A stretch of DNA of 11,036 nt from Fidelibacterota bacterium (GTDB lineage Bacteria; Fidelibacterota; Fidelibacteria; Fidelibacterales; Fidelibacteraceae), in contig JAGLUM010000166.1 in NCBI GenBank assembly GCA_023134755.1, forward strand, positions 1 to 11,036, written 5' to 3'. A program made the position numbers and the translations under genes. Numbering within the stretch: position 1 is the first letter of the stretch; every line of letters starts with the position of its first letter. Below, in pieces: positions 7,385 to 11,036 of this stretch. The notes beneath the pieces were generated by a model. That model had not been told where the DNA came from, did not search any database, and saw only the letters and a program-made list of their open reading frames with translations.

Positions 7385-7413
7385 TTGTATTGTGATGCGA
7401 TATTGGTTATAAT
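7385..7413 (+). promoter_or_regulatory. Candidate sigma-70-type promoter of the hydCBA operon
   Basis: TTGTAT (7385-7390; the first three bases match the -35 consensus) and a perfect TATAAT (7408-7413) are separated by 17 bp. Transcription would start near 7420, giving a leader of about 40 nt. That leader ends with AAAGGAG (7449-7455), 4 nt before the hydC ATG at 7460. The palindrome at 7374-7384 lies directly upstream. Confidence 0.5.
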
Positions 7414-7459
7414 TCGGGTTCATTTCTAATGGGGTTTAACAGGACAAAAAAGGAGCGAT

Positions 7460-7915
7460 ATGAGTTCAGAGGTGATTTACAAAAAGTACCCAAAAAATGA
7501 GGCATCAAACCTGATCGCGATGCTTCAGGATATCCAGGATATCCATGGCTATCTGCATGAAGATGATATCATTAAAGTGGCCCGACATGCCGGCGTTCCA
7601 ACAAGTCGTGTATACGGAATTGCAACCTTTTACAATCAATTCCGTCTTACACCGCTCGGTAAACATGTTATCCGTGTTTGCCGCGGTACTGCCTGCCATG
7701 TGAAAGGCTCATTAGATATCTTAAATATTCTGGAAGCTGAGCTGGGTATCAGCGCCGGTGAAACATCTAAAGATTTACAGTTTACCATTGAAACCGTCGC
7801 ATGTATCGGTGCTTGTAGTATTGCACCGGTGATCGTGATCGACGGTAAATATTATGGCGGACTCACCAGTAAATCTGTGTATAAGTTAATCAATGAATAC
7901 AAAAAGAAAGATTAA
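7460..7915 (+). CDS. hydC: NuoE-like [2Fe-2S] subunit of trimeric [FeFe] hydrogenase (HydC/HndA)
   Basis: The 151-residue protein matches the NuoE/HydC family: an N-terminal helical part (about 1-65) containing VYGIATFYNQF (51-61) and a C-terminal thioredoxin-like [2Fe-2S] domain. The cluster ligands are Cys74 and Cys79 (CRGTAC) and Cys115 and Cys119 (CIGAC), the complete C-x4-C...C-x3-C pattern. In trimeric hydrogenases this subunit docks on HydB and its cluster lies near the flavin. The start is supported by a strong AAAGGAG site. It is the first gene of a tight operon, with 12 bp to hydB. Without neighbours it could be called complex I NuoE, but the hydB and hydA downstream decide for hydrogenase. 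Cytoplasmic and soluble; no signal peptide or membrane segment. Confidence 0.95.
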   Translation: MSSEVIYKKYPKNEASNLIAMLQDIQDIHGYLHEDDIIKVARHAGVPTSRVYGIATFYNQFRLTPLGKHVIRVCRGTACHVKGSLDILNILEAELGISAGETSKDLQFTIETVACIGACSIAPVIVIDGKYYGGLTSKSVYKLINEYKKKD

Positions 7916-7927
7916 GCAGGCGGAACT

Positions 7928-9907
7928 ATGAATTCATTTAAAGATATTTTATCCACAAAAGTACCGGCAGATAAATTCATTGAAGTCATCAATGGAATAT
8001 ATGACGGTAACAAAGTCGGCGTAGCAGCGGATGAAATTGCTGTCTTGAAATCCAGAATTTCACTGGATGTTATAGAAAAACCGGTTATTATAATTGGTAT
8101 GGGTACCTGCGGACTCGCAAACGGGGCGCAAGATGTCTATGACACTTTTCAGGAAGAATTAAAAAAACATGATATCGACGCAGAACTTACTCAGGTGGGA
8201 TGTGTGGGCTTTTGCGCGGAAGAAGTCATTGTTGATGTCAAGATTCCTGGCTACCCGCGCATTTCATACAAACGTGTCACACCGGAAAATGTCACAACAA
8301 TAATTGAACGTACCATTATCCATAAAGAACCTGTTATTCAGAAAGCACTTGGCAAATATCACGATGCAGATGATACACTCTGGTCGGAAATCCCTTTTAT
8401 CCATGATATTCCCTTTTTCAAAATTCAGAAAAAGGTGGTGCTGGAAAACTGTGGCGTTATTGACCCGGAAAGCATTGATCAGTATTTGGCCCGCGGCGGA
8501 TACATGGCATTATCTAATGCCCTGCTCACAAAATCGCCCAAGGATGTCATTGAAGATACTAAACGCGCCGGATTGCGAGGCCGTGGCGGCGGAGGATTTC
8601 TAACCGGGAAAAAATGGGAATTTGCATACAACACACAAAATGATCAAAAATATCTGATCTGCAATGCCGATGAAGGTGATCCCGGTGCATTTATGGATCG
8701 TGCCGTTTTGGAAGGTGATCCGCACCGTGTTATAGAAGGCATGATCATCGCCGCTTACGCGATTGGCGCCTCGAAGGGATACATTTACTGCCGTGCTGAA
8801 TATCCCCTGGCTATTTCACGATTAGAAAAAACTATCACCGATGCAAGCGAATACGGTCTGCTCGGTAAAAATATTTTAAACAGCGGATTTAATTTTACCT
8901 TAAAAATTAAAAAAGGCGCCGGAGCCTTTGTCTGCGGAGAAGAAACCGCATTGATCCATAGTATCGAAGGGAAACGTGGCATGCCACGTCCAAGACCACC
9001 ATTCCCGGCTGTATCCGGATTGTTCGGCAAACCTACCATTATCAATAATGTTGAGACCTTTGCCAATATCCCTGTTATCTTTAACAAGGGGGTAGACTGG
9101 TACGCATCTATCGGAACGGATTCCTCAAAAGGTACCAAGATCTTTGCTTTATCCGGCAAGGTTGTTAATACCGGTTTGGTAGAAGTTCCCATGGGAACTA
9201 CTATACGGGAAATTATATTTGATGTCGGCGGCGGCATTGAAAATGGCAAACATTTTAAAGCTGTTCAAATCGGCGGTCCCTCCGGCGGAGCTCTGCCCGA
9301 ACAATTCCTTGATACAAAAATTGATTATGAAAACCTGAAAGAAATCGGTGCAATGATGGGTTCCGGCGGACTCGTAGTGATGGATGAATCAACCTGCATG
9401 GTGGATTTGGCTAAATATTTCATGACCTTTATTACTTCCGAATCCTGTGGAAAATGTATTCCCTGCCGTGAAGGCACTAAGCGCTTACTTGAAATTCTGG
9501 AACGCATTACTAAGAGCTATCGTGAGGAAGAAACAGAAATTGATTCTTTGATGCGCTTTCAGGGTATGCTCTATCTGGAACGCCTTGCAGACGTGATTCG
9601 GGATACATCTCTCTGCGGACTCGGACAAACGGCCGCAAATCCTGTGATTACTACTTTGCGTTATTTTCGTGATGAATACGAAGCACATTTATATGACCGG
9701 GAATGTCCGGCAAAAGCCTGCCGACAGATGCTGACCTACACTATCAATGAAGATAAATGTATCGGCTGTACTTTGTGTGCAACCCGCTGTCCGGTTAACG
9801 CTATTACCGGTAAGCGGAAAGAAGTGCATTTCATCAACCAGAATATTTGTACCCATTGTGGACAATGTGAATTGAACTGTCGTTTTGATGCGATTATTGT
9901 TGAGTAA
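7928..9907 (+). CDS. hydB: NuoF-like NAD(P)H/FMN subunit of trimeric [FeFe] hydrogenase (HydB/HndC)
   Basis: This 659-residue flavoprotein is the NAD(P)H-oxidising and proposed bifurcating subunit. The N-terminal thioredoxin-like domain (about 50-135) has GTCGLANGA (59-67) and VGCVGFC (90-96), but only three of the usual four cluster cysteines (61, 92, 96); Ile56 stands where the first would be. The NuoF core (about 190-590) has the FMN/NADH loops GLRGRGGGGF (215-224), NADEGDPGAF (246-255) and GAGAFVCGEE (330-339). Its [4Fe-4S] ligands are Cys507, Cys510 and Cys513 (SCGKCIPC) plus Cys563. A linker ECPAKAC (Cys593, Cys598) follows. The C-terminal ferredoxin domain has two [4Fe-4S] sites, Cys611/614/617/621 and Cys641/644/647/651. 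These extra domains separate HydB from complex I NuoF. Homologues such as Thermotoga maritima HydB share the layout. NADH versus NADPH cannot be decided here. 20 bp separate it from hydA. Confidence 0.96.
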   Translation: MNSFKDILSTKVPADKFIEVINGIYDGNKVGVAADEIAVLKSRISLDVIEKPVIIIGMGTCGLANGAQDVYDTFQEELKKHDIDAELTQVGCVGFCAEEVIVDVKIPGYPRISYKRVTPENVTTIIERTIIHKEPVIQKALGKYHDADDTLWSEIPFIHDIPFFKIQKKVVLENCGVIDPESIDQYLARGGYMALSNALLTKSPKDVIEDTKRAGLRGRGGGGFLTGKKWEFAYNTQNDQKYLICNADEGDPGAFMDRAVLEGDPHRVIEGMIIAAYAIGASKGYIYCRAEYPLAISRLEKTITDASEYGLLGKNILNSGFNFTLKIKKGAGAFVCGEETALIHSIEGKRGMPRPRPPFPAVSGLFGKPTIINNVETFANIPVIFNKGVDWYASIGTDSSKGTKIFALSGKVVNTGLVEVPMGTTIREIIFDVGGGIENGKHFKAVQIGGPSGGALPEQFLDTKIDYENLKEIGAMMGSGGLVVMDESTCMVDLAKYFMTFITSESCGKCIPCREGTKRLLEILERITKSYREEETEIDSLMRFQGMLYLERLADVIRDTSLCGLGQTAANPVITTLRYFRDEYEAHLYDRECPAKACRQMLTYTINEDKCIGCTLCATRCPVNAITGKRKEVHFINQNICTHCGQCELNCRFDAIIVE

Positions 9908-9927
9908 TCTCAAATAAAGAGGCTATT

Positions 9928-11036
9928 ATGAATATTAAAATAAATAACAACGAATATTGGGCAAATACGGGTGAAACCATTTTACAGGTCACAGAGCGGG
10001 AAGGAATTAAAATTCCAACTTTGTGTTATATGAGTGAATTATCTCCGACCGGTGCTTGCCGTATTTGTGTGGTAGAAATTAACGACGGCAGTTTGGTTCC
10101 GGCCTGTGCCTTTCCGGTTTATGACGGCATGGAAGTCCAGACCAACTCCAAAAAGGTTCGCCGCTCACGAAAATCTATTATCGAATTGCTTATTGGTAAT
10201 CACCCGCATGACTGTCTGGTATGTGTCCGAAATCTAAATTGCAGTCTTCAGGATCTGGCCGCGGAATACGGTGTCCGCTCCTATCGGTATGTTGGTGAAA
10301 AACGCAGCGGACAACTTGACCTTGCAAGTCCTGCTGTTGAACGCGATCCGGAAAAATGTATCCTTTGCGGACGATGTGTACGCATGTGCCATGAAATTCA
10401 GAATGTCGGTGCAATTGACTTTGTCGATCGCGGATTTAATTCTTCCGTGGCCCCGGCAATGAAACGCTCATTAAATACTACAGCCTGTGTATATTGTGGC
10501 CAGTGCATCATTGTATGCCCGGTCGGTGCGCTGCGTGAAAAAAGCTATTTAAAGAAAGCCTGGGAAGCTCTTAACGATCCGGAAATTCATGTGGTTGCAC
10601 AGGTTGCTCCGGCTGTACGTGTTGCTATCGGCGAAGAATTCGGGATGCCGCCAGGAACTATTTCAACCGGGAAAATTCCCGCGGTACTGCGACGGATCGG
10701 CGTCAAGGAAGTATTTGATACGAATTTTGGAGCGGATTTGACTATTATGGAAGAGGCAACCGAATTGATCGAGCGCATTCAGTCCGGCGGTAAATTACCG
10801 CAGTTCACCTCTTGTTCACCCGGTTGGGTAAAATATGTTGAGCACTTCTACCCTGAATTGTTGGGATATATGTCTACTTGCAAATCGCCGCAAGGCATGC
10901 AGGGAGCTGTTATAAAATCATATTATGCACAGAAAGCCAATATCGATACGAAAAAAATCTTTGTGATGTCCATTATGCCCTGTACTGCAAAGAAATTTGA
11001 AGCAGGCCGTCCAGAATTATCAGTAACGCATTCTGC
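9928..11036 (+). CDS. hydA: [FeFe] hydrogenase catalytic subunit HydA (NuoG-like, M3 type), 3' truncated by window
   Basis: 369 complete codons are visible; the frame is open at the right edge, and family lengths suggest 200 or more residues are missing. The protein makes or oxidises H2 at the H-cluster. Domains in order are as follows. A [2Fe-2S] domain has Cys33, Cys44, Cys47 and Cys60. A His-ligated [4Fe-4S] site is H92-x3-C96-x2-C99-x5-C105. Two further [4Fe-4S] sites use Cys144/147/150/154 and Cys187/190/193/197. The H-cluster domain starts at about 220. Motif L1 is TSCSPGW (294-300), motif L2 is MPCTAKKFE (350-358), and STCKSP (316-321) lies between them. L3 is beyond the window. L1 has Ser in place of the second Cys of the canonical TSCCP. 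The start ATG is preceded by AAAGAGG, 5 nt away. With hydC and hydB it forms a cytosolic trimer expected to link NAD(P)H and ferredoxin to H2. Maturases (HydE, HydF, HydG) are not in the window. Confidence 0.95.
   Translation, partial: MNIKINNNEYWANTGETILQVTEREGIKIPTLCYMSELSPTGACRICVVEINDGSLVPACAFPVYDGMEVQTNSKKVRRSRKSIIELLIGNHPHDCLVCVRNLNCSLQDLAAEYGVRSYRYVGEKRSGQLDLASPAVERDPEKCILCGRCVRMCHEIQNVGAIDFVDRGFNSSVAPAMKRSLNTTACVYCGQCIIVCPVGALREKSYLKKAWEALNDPEIHVVAQVAPAVRVAIGEEFGMPPGTISTGKIPAVLRRIGVKEVFDTNFGADLTIMEEATELIERIQSGGKLPQFTSCSPGWVKYVEHFYPELLGYMSTCKSPQGMQGAVIKSYYAQKANIDTKKIFVMSIMPCTAKKFEAGRPELSVTHS

Noticed and set aside
7385..7410. Possible Rex (NADH-sensing repressor) box at the hydC promoter, because TTGTGA occurs at 7390-7395
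   Set aside because: The matching TCACAA half-site is absent at the expected spacing, so only a chance half-site remains.
8785..9249. Open frame of 154 codons on the minus strand within hydB
   Set aside because: It is opposite the conserved FMN/NADH core of hydB. Its translation shows no motif and no ribosome site was seen.
7460..11036. Complex I (nuoEFG) rather than hydrogenase
   Set aside because: HydB carries extra N-terminal thioredoxin-like and C-terminal 2x[4Fe-4S] domains, and the third protein has H-cluster motifs L1 and L2 that NuoG lacks.

Overview
The window is bacterial housekeeping and energy-metabolism DNA with no sign of phage, plasmid, transposon or CRISPR material. It is of moderate GC content. 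Genes start at ATG, mostly behind AAGGAG-like ribosome binding sites. Formyl-methionine initiation genes (fmt, def), a B12-dependent methionine synthase and a trimeric [FeFe] hydrogenase point to an anaerobic, probably fermentative or syntrophic bacterium. The MetF N-terminus (FELLPPLKG) and the AT-rich intergenic spacers full of degenerate repeats remind me of the Bacteroidota/FCB-type phyla. That placement is an impression, not a demonstrated assignment.

Positions 1-7248 are read entirely on the minus strand. In order of transcription they hold yajC (Sec translocon accessory), def (peptide deformylase), a 252-bp spacer, fmt (Met-tRNA formyltransferase), rsmB (16S rRNA m5C methyltransferase), metH (cobalamin-dependent methionine synthase) and the first 50 codons of metF (methylenetetrahydrofolate reductase). 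fmt and rsmB overlap by 4 bp and metH and metF by 14 bp, so fmt-rsmB-metH-metF looks like one transcription unit joining translation initiation and ribosome modification to folate one-carbon and methionine metabolism. A strong terminator follows yajC and ends only 8 bp before the def start codon.

Positions 7249-7459 form a divergent promoter region. Positions 7460-11036, on the plus strand, carry hydC-hydB-hydA, a NuoE/NuoF/NuoG-like trimeric [FeFe] hydrogenase of the type that couples NAD(P)H and reduced ferredoxin to H2 (electron bifurcation/confurcation). hydA is cut by the window edge after 369 codons, before its third H-cluster motif.

The genes are recognisable, intact families. The less ordinary signals are a 7-bp-periodic degenerate repeat array between def and fmt with a second short copy before yajC, a mobile-looking hairpin next to it, the terminator abutting def, a palindrome against the hydC promoter, and cysteine substitutions in HydB (N-terminal thioredoxin-like domain) and HydA (L1 motif TSCSPGW). 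I found no convincing undescribed multi-gene system.
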